Positions 1-7,036 of a stretch of 24,641 bases of DNA are shown here, piece after piece. The translations under genes were made by a program, and so were the position numbers. Source of the stretch: Candidatus Magasanikiibacteriota bacterium (GTDB lineage Bacteria; Patescibacteriota; Patescibacteriia; Magasanikbacterales; UBA922); NCBI GenBank assembly GCA_016214105.1, contig JACRPD010000062.1:1-24641 (forward strand). Direction: 5' to 3'. The number at the start of each line of letters is the position of its first letter. Position 1 is the stretch's first letter. Below the pieces are notes generated by a model. That model searched no databases and was not told where the DNA came from. It saw only the letters and a program-made list of their open reading frames with translations.

Positions 1-21
1 CGATTTAAAGTATTTTTAAAA

Positions 22-459
22 TTAAGACTGAGAAGGTGGTATGTTGCGATATTTTCTAGCGATCTTAACTCGATTCATTTCTCGATCCAACACTGCCTGT
101 AATCTGGCATAATCAACATCTTCCTCAGCTTTCGCTTTCTCCATTTGTTCAATCGCGCGCTGGCGGGCTTGTTCGGCGCGGTCAAGGTTAATTTCCTCCG
201 CGCGTTCCGCGTTATCAGCCAAAATCACCACTTCATTATTGGGTCTGATTTCCAAAAAACCGGCTGAAACCGCCACAACTTGCTCGCCGTCTTTATCTTT
301 TATTTTTAACTCCCCGGCCTGCACAATTGAAACCAGTGGAATATGATTCGGTAAAATCGTAATTTCACCCATGGCCGTCGGCAGGGAAACCTGAAGAATC
401 TCATTTTCATAAACGACTTTTTCCGGAGTTGCTATCTTGAACTTCAATGTTTTGTCCAT
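22..459 (-). CDS. atpC: F1F0 ATP synthase epsilon subunit
   Basis: This is the central-stalk epsilon subunit of the F1 sector, 145 residues, close to the usual 130-145. It couples gamma rotation to the ring and can inhibit hydrolysis. The N-terminal half is the typical beta-sandwich, with KIATPEKVVYENE at the start and GEITILPNHIPLVSI near residues 30-46. The C-terminal part (about residues 88-138) is charged and helical, with alternating Glu/Arg/Lys as in the two-helix hairpin of the family. It is the last gene of the atp operon and starts 3 bases after the atpD stop. No convincing terminator is visible in the 21 bases left before the window edge. Identity is secure from sequence pattern and position. 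Confidence 0.96.
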   Translation of the reverse strand: MDKTLKFKIATPEKVVYENEILQVSLPTAMGEITILPNHIPLVSIVQAGELKIKDKDGEQVVAVSAGFLEIRPNNEVVILADNAERAEEINLDRAEQARQRAIEQMEKAKAEEDVDYARLQAVLDREMNRVKIARKYRNIPPSQS

Positions 460-462
460 ATT

Positions 463-1830
463 TCACCCGTCAATACCGCCTTTCATATAAAAAGACTGCT
501 CTGATTTGTCATCGTGTTTGCCATCAAGAATCTCGCGAAAACCGCGCACGGTTTCTGACAGTTTTACATACTTGCCTTCGTGGCCGGTGAATTGTTCGGC
601 GACGAAGAACGGCTGTGATAAAAATTTCTGCATTTTGCGCGCTCGGGAAACCGTCAATTTATCATCATCGCTCAATTCTTCCATGCCGAGAATCGCGATA
701 ATATCCTGCAAATCTTTATATCTCTGTAAAACTTTTTGCACTTCGCGAGCCGTGCGATAATGTTCTTCGCCGACAATATTAGGATCCAAAATCGTTGAAC
801 TTGAATCTAACGGATCAACCGCCGGATAAATGCCAAGCTCTGCCAATGAACGGCTTAACACGACAGTAGAATCAAGATGAGCGAAAGTTGTGGCTGGCGC
901 CGGGTCAGTCAAATCATCGGCCGGAACATAAACTGCTTGCACTGAAGTGATGGAGCCTTTTTCAGTGGAAGTAATTCTTTCTTGCAAAGCGCCCATTTCT
1001 GTTGCTAATGTTGGTTGATAACCTACAGCCGACGGCATGCGACCGAGTAACGCGGAAACTTCCGAACCGGCTTGCGTAAAACGGAAAATATTATCAACAA
1101 ACAACAACAAGTCTTTCTCCTCTTCATCGCGAAAATATTCGGCCATAGCCAGCGCGGTTAAAGCGACGCGAGCGCGCGCTCCCGGCGGTTCATTCATTTG
1201 ACCGAAAACCAAAGCGGTTTTTCCCAACACGCCGGATGATTCCATTTCCAGATACAAATCATTGCCTTCGCGCGTTCTTTCACCGACTCCCGCGAACATT
1301 GAATATCCGCCATGCTCCTGCGCGATATTGCGGATTAATTCTTGAATGACGACTGTTTTACCAACGCCGGCTCCGCCGAACAAGCCAACTTTGCCGCCTT
1401 TCAAAAACGGACAAAACAAATCAATCACTTTAATACCTGTTTCCAGCACTTCGGATTTGGTTGATTGTTCCTTGAAACTTGGAGCTGAACGATGGATTGG
1501 GTAAAGTTTCTTGGTTTTTACTTCGCCTTTGCCATCAATCGGCTCGCCAATCACACTAAACATCCGGCCCAAAGTTTGCGGACCAACCGGAACCGAAATC
1601 GGCTGGCCGGTATCTGACACTTCCGCGCCGCGTTGCAAACCATCGGTTGTGCTCATCGCGACCGCGCGCACCATACTGCCGCCGAGATGCTGTTGAACTT
1701 CCAAAACCAATGTTTTGCCGTTTGGCATCTTGGTTTCCAGCGCCGTATAAATTTCCGGAAGCTTATCGGGAAAATGCACATCAGCCACCACGCCGATGAT
1801 TTGAGATATTTTGCCTTTGTTTTGATTCAT
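463..1830 (-). CDS. atpD: F1F0 ATP synthase beta subunit (catalytic)
   Basis: This catalytic subunit of F1, 455 residues, binds and converts ADP plus phosphate to ATP. The Walker A motif GGAGVGKT lies at about residues 152-159. GERTREGNDLY with the catalytic Glu follows at about 183, and the Walker B region LLLFVDNIFRFTQAG comes after that, with the conserved run PSAVGYQPTLATEMG behind it. The N-terminal beta-barrel begins GKISQIIGVVADVHF. An AGGA element lies 7 bases before the ATG. It is 4 bases from atpG upstream and 3 from atpC downstream, so it is tightly cotranscribed. All key residues I could check are present, and I see no insertion of the repeat elements found elsewhere in the operon. 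Confidence 0.98.
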   Translation of the reverse strand: MNQNKGKISQIIGVVADVHFPDKLPEIYTALETKMPNGKTLVLEVQQHLGGSMVRAVAMSTTDGLQRGAEVSDTGQPISVPVGPQTLGRMFSVIGEPIDGKGEVKTKKLYPIHRSAPSFKEQSTKSEVLETGIKVIDLFCPFLKGGKVGLFGGAGVGKTVVIQELIRNIAQEHGGYSMFAGVGERTREGNDLYLEMESSGVLGKTALVFGQMNEPPGARARVALTALAMAEYFRDEEEKDLLLFVDNIFRFTQAGSEVSALLGRMPSAVGYQPTLATEMGALQERITSTEKGSITSVQAVYVPADDLTDPAPATTFAHLDSTVVLSRSLAELGIYPAVDPLDSSSTILDPNIVGEEHYRTAREVQKVLQRYKDLQDIIAILGMEELSDDDKLTVSRARKMQKFLSQPFFVAEQFTGHEGKYVKLSETVRGFREILDGKHDDKSEQSFYMKGGIDG

Positions 1831-1834
1831 ACAA

Positions 1835-2791
1835 TTATCCTAACGCCGCAGCCCCGCCCGCAATCTCCGCGATTTCTTGCGTGATGCCGGCCTGGCGCGC
1901 CTTATTAAATGTTAAAGTTAATTCTTTAATCATATCAGACGCTGAATCAGACGCGTTCCGCATTGCCATCATCCGCGCTGAATGCTCCGATGCCGCTGAT
2001 TCCAGCGCCGCCTGATAGACCTGTGTTTCAACCAAACGCGGCAAAATAATATTTAAAACCGCTGACTTATCCGGCTCAAAAATATACTCGCCCAATTCCT
2101 GTGTAGTTGTAAGTTGTAAGTTGTAAGTTGTATTTTGAACAGCATCTCCAAACATTTTTTCTAAATCAACTTCTGAAATCGGCAAAACTTGTCTTAGTTT
2201 CGCTATCTGTAAAATCGCTGACTTATAATCCGCGTAAGCGACCACGACTTTGTCATAATTTTTCTTTTGGTATTCATCAATCACCATTTTGCTAAGCGGG
2301 AGAATATCGGTCAACTTCGGCGTGTCGGAAAAATCAGTAAACGCGGCGATTAAATTATATCCCATTTTTTTCGCGAATTGCGCGCCTTTTTTTCCGACGC
2401 CGATTACGTCGATTTCTATCTTATCACTTGGTTCAATATTTTTGCCGGCAGAACGATGGCGGCTGATATTTTTCGGATCTGTCAATTGCGCCGCGGTCTT
2501 CCGAATAATGTTGGCGTTAAAACTTCCGCACAAGCCGCGATTTGAGGTGAATAAAATTACCAACAATTTTTTCACCTGTCTGACTTCTAACAAAGGTAGT
2601 TTGACTTGTTGGACTTTTGATAAATTTACCAACAAATTCCAAGCCATCGCCGCGTAAGTGCGCGTGTTAATCGCCGCTTCGGTCGCTTTTCGCATCTTCG
2701 CGGCCGCCACCATTTCCATCGCTTTCGTAATTTTCTTCGTATTGCCAACGGATTTGATTCTGCGCTTGATTGCCTTGGTGTTAACCGCCAT
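1835..2791 (-). CDS. atpG: F1F0 ATP synthase gamma subunit
   Basis: This is the rotating central shaft of F1, 318 residues, longer than the usual 285-295. The N-terminal helix carries the signature IKRRIKSVGNTKKITKAMEMVAAAKMRKA (its first part is at residues 9-20). SNRGLCGSFNANI follows at about 83-95. The C-terminal helix contains SEHSARMMAMRNASDSA and ends ITQEIAEIAGGAAAL. The extra length comes from two places: a loop at about residues 108-122, and residues 220-231 (NTTYNLQLTTTQ), which are encoded by a tandem heptamer repeat. The gene lies 2 bases from atpA and 4 from atpD. The insert falls in a region expected to be an exposed loop before the C-terminal helix, so function is probably kept (inference). 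Confidence 0.97.
   Translation of the reverse strand: MAVNTKAIKRRIKSVGNTKKITKAMEMVAAAKMRKATEAAINTRTYAAMAWNLLVNLSKVQQVKLPLLEVRQVKKLLVILFTSNRGLCGSFNANIIRKTAAQLTDPKNISRHRSAGKNIEPSDKIEIDVIGVGKKGAQFAKKMGYNLIAAFTDFSDTPKLTDILPLSKMVIDEYQKKNYDKVVVAYADYKSAILQIAKLRQVLPISEVDLEKMFGDAVQNTTYNLQLTTTQELGEYIFEPDKSAVLNIILPRLVETQVYQAALESAASEHSARMMAMRNASDSASDMIKELTLTFNKARQAGITQEIAEIAGGAAALG
2107..2132. repeat. Tandem heptamer TTGTAAG inside atpG
   Basis: Three perfect copies of TTGTAAG and a partial fourth lie in line. On the coding strand the unit reads CTTACAA. The array is translated in frame as residues 220-229 of AtpG, in a stretch rich in Thr, Leu and Gln that has no counterpart in typical gamma subunits. 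The same heptamer core appears with period 8 and period 9 in other arrays of this window. Confidence 0.9.
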
Positions 2792-2793
2792 AA

Positions 2794-4311
2794 TTATTTT
2801 TTAATAAACCCCTCGCATGCTTCTTTCAAAGAATCCTCAATCTTCTCATCCCACTCCCCTGCCGCGATTTTATCCAACAACGCGCGTTTTTTCTTATTCA
2901 AAAAATCCAGCAACTTCTTTTCCGCCGTTAACACGTCCTTAACTTCAACATCGTCAAAGAAACCATTCGCTGCCGCGTAAATTGACGCCACCTGCTCTTC
3001 AACAGGCATCGGGCTGTACTGCGGCTGTTTCAAAAGCTCGGTCATTCTCTGCCCCAAATCAATTTGTTTTTTAGTTTCCGGATCCAAATCAGAAGCGAAT
3101 TGCGCGAACGCTTCAAGCTCACGGAATTGCGCCATGGTTAATTTTAATTTGCCAGCGACTTTTTTCATTGGTTTAATCTGCGCTGAACCGCCGACGCGGG
3201 AAACAGAGATGCCGATATTCAACGCCGGACGAACACCCTTGTAAAATAAATCGGATTCCAAAAATATCTGACCATCGGTAATAGAAATTACATTAGTTGG
3301 AATATAGGCGGTAACATCGCCGGCTTGAGTTTCAATAATCGGCAAAGCGGTGATTGAACCGCCGCCATTTTCATTGTTCAATTTACACGCGCGTTCCAAC
3401 AAACGAGAGTGAAGATAAAAAACATCGCCAGGATAGGCCTCGCGTCCCGGCGGGCGGCGAAGCAAAAGCGAAATCTCGCGATAGGCCCAGGCTTGTTTGG
3501 TTAAATCATCATAAATAATCAAAACATCTTCACCTTTATCAGCAAAATATTCCGCTATCGCCACACCGGAATATGGCGCGATAAACGACATAGACGCGGG
3601 GTCTGAAGCTCCAGCCACGACCACTGTTGTATATTCCATCGCGCCGGTCTCTTGCAATTTAGCGACTATCCTAGCCACTTTTGATTCTTTTTGGCCGATC
3701 GCGACATAAATACATTTTATGTCTCTGCCCTTTTGATTGATGATAGTGTCAATCGCGATCGCAGTTTTACCGGTCTGACGATCACCGATAATAAGTTCGC
3801 GTTGGCCTCGGCCGATCGGAATCATGGCGTCAATCGCTTTAATACCGGTCTGCACCGATTCGTGCACCGGATGACGGCTCATAACTCCCGGAGCGATTTT
3901 TTCTACAGGATAAAACTGTTTAGTCTTTATATCACCCTTGCCATCAATCGGAATACCCAAAGCATTTACTACCCGGCCGACCATCTGCTCGCCAACCGGC
4001 ACTGATAAAATCCGACCTGTGCGTTTGACTATGCCACCTTCTTTAATATGCCGACACTCGCCCAAAATCATCGCGCCGACGGTTTCTTCTTCCAAATTCA
4101 AGGCCACGCCATAGACCAATCCGCCCGAGGCGGACTCTCGTTCGCTTGAAACGAACTCGAGCATTTCCTGCGCTTGGCAGTTTGTTAGACCATTCATGCG
4201 AGCAATGCCATCGCCAACCTCAATCACGGTTCCGATTTCTTCAACTTCCACGGATTTGGTGAAGTCAGCAATGTGTTTTTTTAATTCAGCGACGATCTGG
4301 TTTGTAGACAT
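2794..4311 (-). CDS. atpA: F1F0 ATP synthase alpha subunit
   Basis: This is the regulatory nucleotide-binding subunit of F1, 505 residues, the normal family length. Walker A GDRQTGKT is at residues 176-183. VLIIYDDLTKQAWAYRE is the Walker B region, and ISVSRVGGSAQIK carries the conserved arginine finger. The N-terminal beta-barrel has GDGIARMNGL at about 33-42. Residues 54-65 (VSSERESASGGL) replace the short proline/glycine turn usual before VYGMALNLE. This insert is encoded by two adjacent palindromes, described separately. The gene stops 2 bases before the atpG start. The gap to atpH upstream is filled by a decamer repeat array. Identity is certain. Confidence 0.98.
   Translation of the reverse strand: MSTNQIVAELKKHIADFTKSVEVEEIGTVIEVGDGIARMNGLTNCQAQEMLEFVSSERESASGGLVYGVALNLEEETVGAMILGECRHIKEGGIVKRTGRILSVPVGEQMVGRVVNALGIPIDGKGDIKTKQFYPVEKIAPGVMSRHPVHESVQTGIKAIDAMIPIGRGQRELIIGDRQTGKTAIAIDTIINQKGRDIKCIYVAIGQKESKVARIVAKLQETGAMEYTTVVVAGASDPASMSFIAPYSGVAIAEYFADKGEDVLIIYDDLTKQAWAYREISLLLRRPPGREAYPGDVFYLHSRLLERACKLNNENGGGSITALPIIETQAGDVTAYIPTNVISITDGQIFLESDLFYKGVRPALNIGISVSRVGGSAQIKPMKKVAGKLKLTMAQFRELEAFAQFASDLDPETKKQIDLGQRMTELLKQPQYSPMPVEEQVASIYAAANGFFDDVEVKDVLTAEKKLLDFLNKKKRALLDKIAAGEWDEKIEDSLKEACEGFIKK
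4119..4156. repeat. Palindrome pair inserted in the atpA coding sequence
   Basis: The plus strand shows TCCGCC-CGA-GGCGGA at 4120-4134, followed at once by GTTCG-7 nt-CGAAC at 4140-4156. The first palindrome also occurs at 13307-13323 as GTCCGCC-CGA-GGCGGAC, outside any gene. In atpA it is read in frame as ESASGGL. Alpha subunits normally have a much shorter turn at this point, so this looks like an in-frame insertion of a dispersed palindromic element, similar in principle to the Rickettsia palindromic elements. Confidence 0.75.
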
Positions 4312-4333
4312 ACGTTAATATTATTTAGAAAAT

Positions 4334-4395
4334 TATCTCAATATATCTCTATTTATCTCTTTATTATTTATAATAAATTGAGATAAGTGGAGATA
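4334..4395. repeat. Inverted decamer array between atpA and atpH
   Basis: TATCTC recurs at 4334, 4344 and 4354, a period of 10. Its complement GAGATA recurs at 4380 and 4390, again with period 10. The arms face each other across an AT-rich centre, so the segment can fold into a hairpin of roughly 60 bases. The right arm ends immediately before the atpH stop codon, and the array fills most of the 84-base gap between two operon genes. The same core with period 7 is found at 20208-20235. Confidence 0.8.
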
Positions 4396-4785
4396 TTAAA
4401 TTAATTTTTGTCTAAGGGAAAACAACTGTCTCCTTAAACTCCCGTCTAAAATTCTGTCCTCTGTTTTTATCACTACTCCGCCAAGCAGGTTTTCATCCAA
4501 CTCTTCTTTGGTTTCAACCTTATCGCCAAAAACTTTCTCTACCTTATTCAACAAAGTTTTTTCCAATTTGCCGGCTGTTTTTACCACAATCTCTACTTCG
4601 CCATTTTCTCTCTTTACGCATTTTTCATATTCAGCGATTATTTGTTCCGCTCGTTTTAATTTATGCCGCCGCGCCAAAAGCAAAACAAATCTTTTTATCG
4701 CTTCTGATAATTTTTCGCCTTTCAAGTCTTTCGTCGTCTCAAACAAAGCTTGGGTGTATTGTTTATTGGTAATTTTTTTAGTCAT
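4396..4785 (-). CDS. atpH: F1F0 ATP synthase delta subunit, short form
   Basis: This peripheral-stalk subunit links the b subunits to the top of F1. At 129 residues it is far shorter than the usual 170-185. Both ends look familiar: KQYTQALFETTKD at the N-terminus matches the family start (YAxALFE). DENLLGGVVIKTEDRILDGSLRRQL at residues 98-122 is close to the conserved C-terminal strand and helix (its core is GGVVIKTEDRILDGSL). The loss is therefore internal, shortening the N-terminal helical domain, rather than a truncation. It sits in the canonical position between atpF and atpA, with repeat elements in both flanking gaps. The call is safe because of the C-terminal motif and the operon position. 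Confidence 0.92.
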   Translation of the reverse strand: MTKKITNKQYTQALFETTKDLKGEKLSEAIKRFVLLLARRHKLKRAEQIIAEYEKCVKRENGEVEIVVKTAGKLEKTLLNKVEKVFGDKVETKEELDENLLGGVVIKTEDRILDGSLRRQLFSLRQKLI

Positions 4786-4797
4786 ACTTCTTACAGT

Positions 4798-4820
4798 CCC
4801 TCTCCTTCCAAAGGAGAGGG
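4798..4820. repeat. GC-rich palindrome between atpF and atpH
   Basis: A perfect 10-bp stem, CCCTCTCCTT with AAGGAGAGGG, closes a 3-base loop (CCA). It takes up most of the 40 bases between the two genes. It belongs to the CTCCT/AGGAG palindrome family found at least seven more times in this window. It has no T-run, so a terminator role is unlikely inside this operon. Confidence 0.85.
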
Positions 4821-4825
4821 TGTGA

Positions 4826-5383
4826 TTAATTCTTCAAGCCTTTTAATGTCTCTTCAATCAACTCCTTATCTTTCTTGCCATCAACTTTCTCGCTTAAAAT
4901 TTTCTCCAGCGCCGCGACGATTAAATTGACAGTCTCTTGTTTTAAACCCGCTATCATCTCTTCTTTTTCAATTTTGATATTGCGGCGCGCTTGGTCAACC
5001 ACCAGCTCAATTTCTTTTTGCGCGCGCTTTTTCATTTCCACGGTTAATCTTTCCCCCTCGCCAAACGCTTTTTCCACGATTTTGCTGGCTTCCGCCTTGG
5101 CCCCATCAATTCGTTCTTGAAATTTTTGTTCCGCCATTTGCAAATTCGCGTCAACTTGCTTGGTTTTATCCAAGCTTTCGTCAATCAAATTTTTGCGCTC
5201 TTCCAATTTTTTCGTTAACGGCTTCAAAATCAAAAACCAAACAATCGCCGCGACAATGGCGAAATTTAATAATTGAAAAGCGAACAATTGGCCGTTCAGG
5301 CCCAGCGAAGCGGCGACGCCACTCTCTTGGGCTGCACCGACTTCTGCTTCTATCGGCTCCGATGAGGCGTAGACAGTATTCAT
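4826..5383 (-). CDS. atpF: F1F0 ATP synthase b subunit
   Basis: This is the membrane-anchored peripheral stalk, 185 residues from the ATG at 5383. An in-frame TTG two codons earlier is possible but not needed. A hydrophobic segment (LFAFQLLNFAIVAAIVWFLI) lies at about residues 32-53. It is followed by LKPLTKKLEERKNLIDESL and a long charged coiled coil to the C-terminus, as usual for b. A roughly 28-residue N-terminal tail with YASSEPIEAEVG precedes the helix, longer than in many b subunits. No clear Shine-Dalgarno sequence is visible, because a nonamer hairpin array ends only 8 bases upstream of the start. Position between atpE and atpH supports the call. Confidence 0.95.
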   Translation of the reverse strand: MNTVYASSEPIEAEVGAAQESGVAASLGLNGQLFAFQLLNFAIVAAIVWFLILKPLTKKLEERKNLIDESLDKTKQVDANLQMAEQKFQERIDGAKAEASKIVEKAFGEGERLTVEMKKRAQKEIELVVDQARRNIKIEKEEMIAGLKQETVNLIVAALEKILSEKVDGKKDKELIEETLKGLKN

Positions 5384-5390
5384 AGACAAA

Positions 5391-5465
5391 GCTTACAAGG
5401 CTTACAATGCCTGCAAGGCTTACGAGGCCTTGTGAGCTTTGTAAGCATTGTTAGCCTTGTGAGCC
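5391..5465. repeat. Inverted nonamer array between atpE and atpF
   Basis: Eight 9-bp units run in one phase from 5391. Four are of the type GCTTACAAG, followed by four of the complementary type GCCTTGTGA, and then a final GCC. The two halves are inverted copies, so the segment can fold into a hairpin with about 36-bp imperfect arms. It lies within the operon between the c and b subunit genes. The same array type is found upstream of atpZ at 6825-6900. Confidence 0.9.
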
Positions 5466-5524
5466 TCTATTCTGTTAAAATAATTTTATTTTGCCAGACC
5501 ACAAAAGTGATCTAGCGTGTAAAA

Positions 5525-5746
5525 TTACTTCAAAGTAAACACCACCACCAACGCGTAAATCGCGATGGCTTCCGCGAAAGCCGCGCCCAACAGCATCGGA
5601 ACGAACAATTTGCCGGCTGATTCCGGATTGCGGCCGATTGATTCCATGGCTTTGGAAACGAGCAAGCCGATGGCAATAGCCGGTCCAAAACCGCTGACTG
5701 CCATCGTAATTGCCTTCGCTAGCACCACGATTGATTCGTGTTCCAT
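5525..5746 (-). CDS. atpE: F1F0 ATP synthase c subunit (rotor ring)
   Basis: This proteolipid forms the rotor ring. It is 73 residues with two transmembrane helices. The ion-binding carboxylate is Glu59 in GAAFAEAIAIYALVV. The polar loop is RNPE at about 39-42, and a degenerate glycine motif GFGPAIAIG is in helix 1. The residues around Glu59 (A-E-A-I) and the lack of the helix-1 glutamine typical of sodium-type rings suggest proton rather than sodium coupling (inference from family motifs). The gene is followed by the nonamer repeat array before atpF and lies 30 bases after atpB. Confidence 0.97.
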   Translation of the reverse strand: MEHESIVVLAKAITMAVSGFGPAIAIGLLVSKAMESIGRNPESAGKLFVPMLLGAAFAEAIAIYALVVVFTLK

Positions 5747-5776
5747 ATTTTTTCCTCTTAAATAAATAAAGCGTGA

Positions 5777-6562
5777 TTATTGATGTTCTTCACTGCCATG
5801 CGGCTCGCTGGTGGCAACCGTAAGATACACCATGGTCAACATTGAAAAAACGGCTGCCTGAATCAAACCAACTAACAATTCCAACAACATAAACGGCGTA
5901 GGGATAATCGCGGCGACCAAAGCGGAAAGCACGGAAATCAGCACCTCGCCGGCGAAAATATTGCCGAATAATCTAAGGGATAGTGATAATACTTTCGCGA
6001 TTTCTGAAATTATTTCCAATAAACCAACGCCAAATTCCACAATCGCGGTAAAAATGGCAATCGGACCTTTTTTAACGCTTAAAAAAATATTTTTAATCTG
6101 AATAAATTTTCCCAAATGTGCGAAAAAACCAACGGCAAAAAAACCATAAATATGGGAAATGATTACTGACACCAAAGCCATTGCCGCGGTTAAATTCAAA
6201 TCCGTATTCGCCGGGCGCAAAAGCATCTCATTCCCAATTTTGATGCTGCCGGTGCCCGGCAAAAGGCCAAGCCAGTTGGATAGTAAAATAAAAAAGAAGA
6301 TAGAGCCGACCACTGGCAAAAATTTAATGGTCTTCTTTCTATCTCCGGTTACTTGATCAAAATATCCGAGCAATAAATCCAGAAAAAACTCACAGGCGTT
6401 TTGCAGTTTATTCGGCCGCAAACGCGCTGAAGTTTTTATCGCGATGCCTAATACTAAAAAAATTAGAATCGCCAGCCACGCGTTTACCATTGTGTTAGTT
6501 ATCCCAAAATCGCCTATTTTGAAAATAACTTCTGGCGCTAATGTGGGAATGTGGATTTCCAT
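5777..6562 (-). CDS. atpB: F1F0 ATP synthase a subunit
   Basis: This is the membrane stator that forms the ion half-channels, 261 residues and several hydrophobic helices. The essential arginine is Arg197 in SLSLRLFGNIFAGE. LLSNWLGLLPGTGSI at about 93-107 and the terminal helix with LLVGLIQAAVFSMLTMVYLT are further family signatures. The arginine and the atpE glutamate are both intact, so the motor should be functional. The gene sits between atpZ (7 bases) and atpE (30 bases). Confidence 0.97.
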   Translation of the reverse strand: MEIHIPTLAPEVIFKIGDFGITNTMVNAWLAILIFLVLGIAIKTSARLRPNKLQNACEFFLDLLLGYFDQVTGDRKKTIKFLPVVGSIFFFILLSNWLGLLPGTGSIKIGNEMLLRPANTDLNLTAAMALVSVIISHIYGFFAVGFFAHLGKFIQIKNIFLSVKKGPIAIFTAIVEFGVGLLEIISEIAKVLSLSLRLFGNIFAGEVLISVLSALVAAIIPTPFMLLELLVGLIQAAVFSMLTMVYLTVATSEPHGSEEHQ

Positions 6563-6569
6563 ACAACCT

Positions 6570-6821
6570 CTACTTTTTTTTATCTAAATCCTGAAATTGT
6601 CTTCCATACCTCTTCGCTTTTTTATAAATCATTCTTCCGGACAATAACGCCGCCAAGAGAAAAGCTGTTACTGTCAGCCACGGAGCTTTGTCGTATTTCT
6701 CATCCAGCCATTGCCCAATCAAGACAAAAATCACTACAGGAACCGCTATGGTGGCCCCAAAATCACCCGCAATTCGCAGGCCGAGCAGATAATATTTTCT
6801 GTCTTTTGGGTCAAGTAACAT
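6570..6821 (-). CDS. AtpZ/AtpI-type accessory membrane protein of the ATP synthase
   Basis: This small protein of 83 residues has two predicted transmembrane helices (about residues 22-39 and 47-63). A loop QWLDEKYDKAPW joins them. This layout fits the AtpZ/AtpI accessory family encoded first in many atp operons and thought to aid rotor assembly or cation supply. The tail is basic (KKAKRYGRQFQDLDKKK). It is the first gene of the operon. Its promoter lies at 6917-6945 and a nonamer hairpin lies between promoter and start. Family membership is likely; the choice between AtpI and AtpZ is not certain from sequence alone. Confidence 0.85.
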   Translation of the reverse strand: MLLDPKDRKYYLLGLRIAGDFGATIAVPVVIFVLIGQWLDEKYDKAPWLTVTAFLLAALLSGRMIYKKAKRYGRQFQDLDKKK

Positions 6822-6824
6822 AAA

Positions 6825-6900
6825 GGCTTACGAGGCTGACGATGCTTACAAAGCTCACGATGCTTCGTGAGCCTTGTCGGCCTTGTAAGCCTCGTAAGCC
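6825..6900. repeat. Inverted nonamer array in the leader of the atp operon
   Basis: Eight 9-bp units are in one phase: four like GGCTTACGA, then four like AGCCTTGTC, closing with AGCC. The outermost arms pair as GGCTTACGAGGCT with AGCCTCGTAAGCC. It begins 4 bases upstream of the atpZ start codon and lies downstream of the predicted promoter, so it should be transcribed as a long 5' hairpin. It is the same family as 5391-5465. Confidence 0.9.
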
Positions 6901-6916
6901 TAGCTCGTTCGCCCAT

Positions 6917-6945
6917 ATTTTACTAAATTATCATCTAAAAGTCAA
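6917..6945 (-). promoter_or_regulatory. Predicted sigma-70 promoter of the atp operon
   Basis: On the minus strand TTGACT (6940-6945) and TAAAAT (6917-6922) are 17 bases apart. Each matches the consensus at 5 of 6 positions. Transcription would start near 6910 and give a leader of about 90 bases containing the nonamer hairpin. Confidence 0.7.
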
Positions 6946-6989
6946 CGCTTTTGAAATTTTTAAGTGTGTATAAGTTTGAGGAGAAAAAA

Positions 6990-7018
6990 TTGACAAATTT
7001 AAAAAATACAGCTACAAT
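6990..7018 (+). promoter_or_regulatory. Predicted strong sigma-70 promoter of the small membrane gene
   Basis: A perfect TTGACA (6990-6995) is 17 bases from TACAAT (7013-7018). The start would fall near 7025, so the leader is only about 12 bases and begins almost at the ribosome binding site. It is divergent from the atp promoter, with about 45 bases between the two -35 boxes. Confidence 0.8.
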
Positions 7019-7024
7019 CAGCGC

Positions 7025-7032
7025 AAGGAGGG
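7025..7032 (+). promoter_or_regulatory. Strong Shine-Dalgarno of the 7037 gene
   Basis: AAGGAGGG lies 4 bases before the ATG at 7037. It is the best ribosome binding site in the window; most other genes here have weak or none. It fixes this start. Confidence 0.8.
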
Positions 7033-7036
7033 CAAC

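Noticed and set aside
4798..4820. Rho-independent terminator inside the atp operon
   Set aside because: The stem is strong but there is no T-run on the coding strand and the same element occurs at many unrelated places.
506..5120. Several plus-strand open frames of 60-120 codons across the atp operon
   Set aside because: They lie entirely opposite strongly supported ATP synthase genes, have no ribosome binding sites and no recognisable protein features.
5384..5389. TTG start two codons before the atpF ATG
   Set aside because: The ATG at 5383 gives the same protein family start and there is no ribosome site favouring the TTG.
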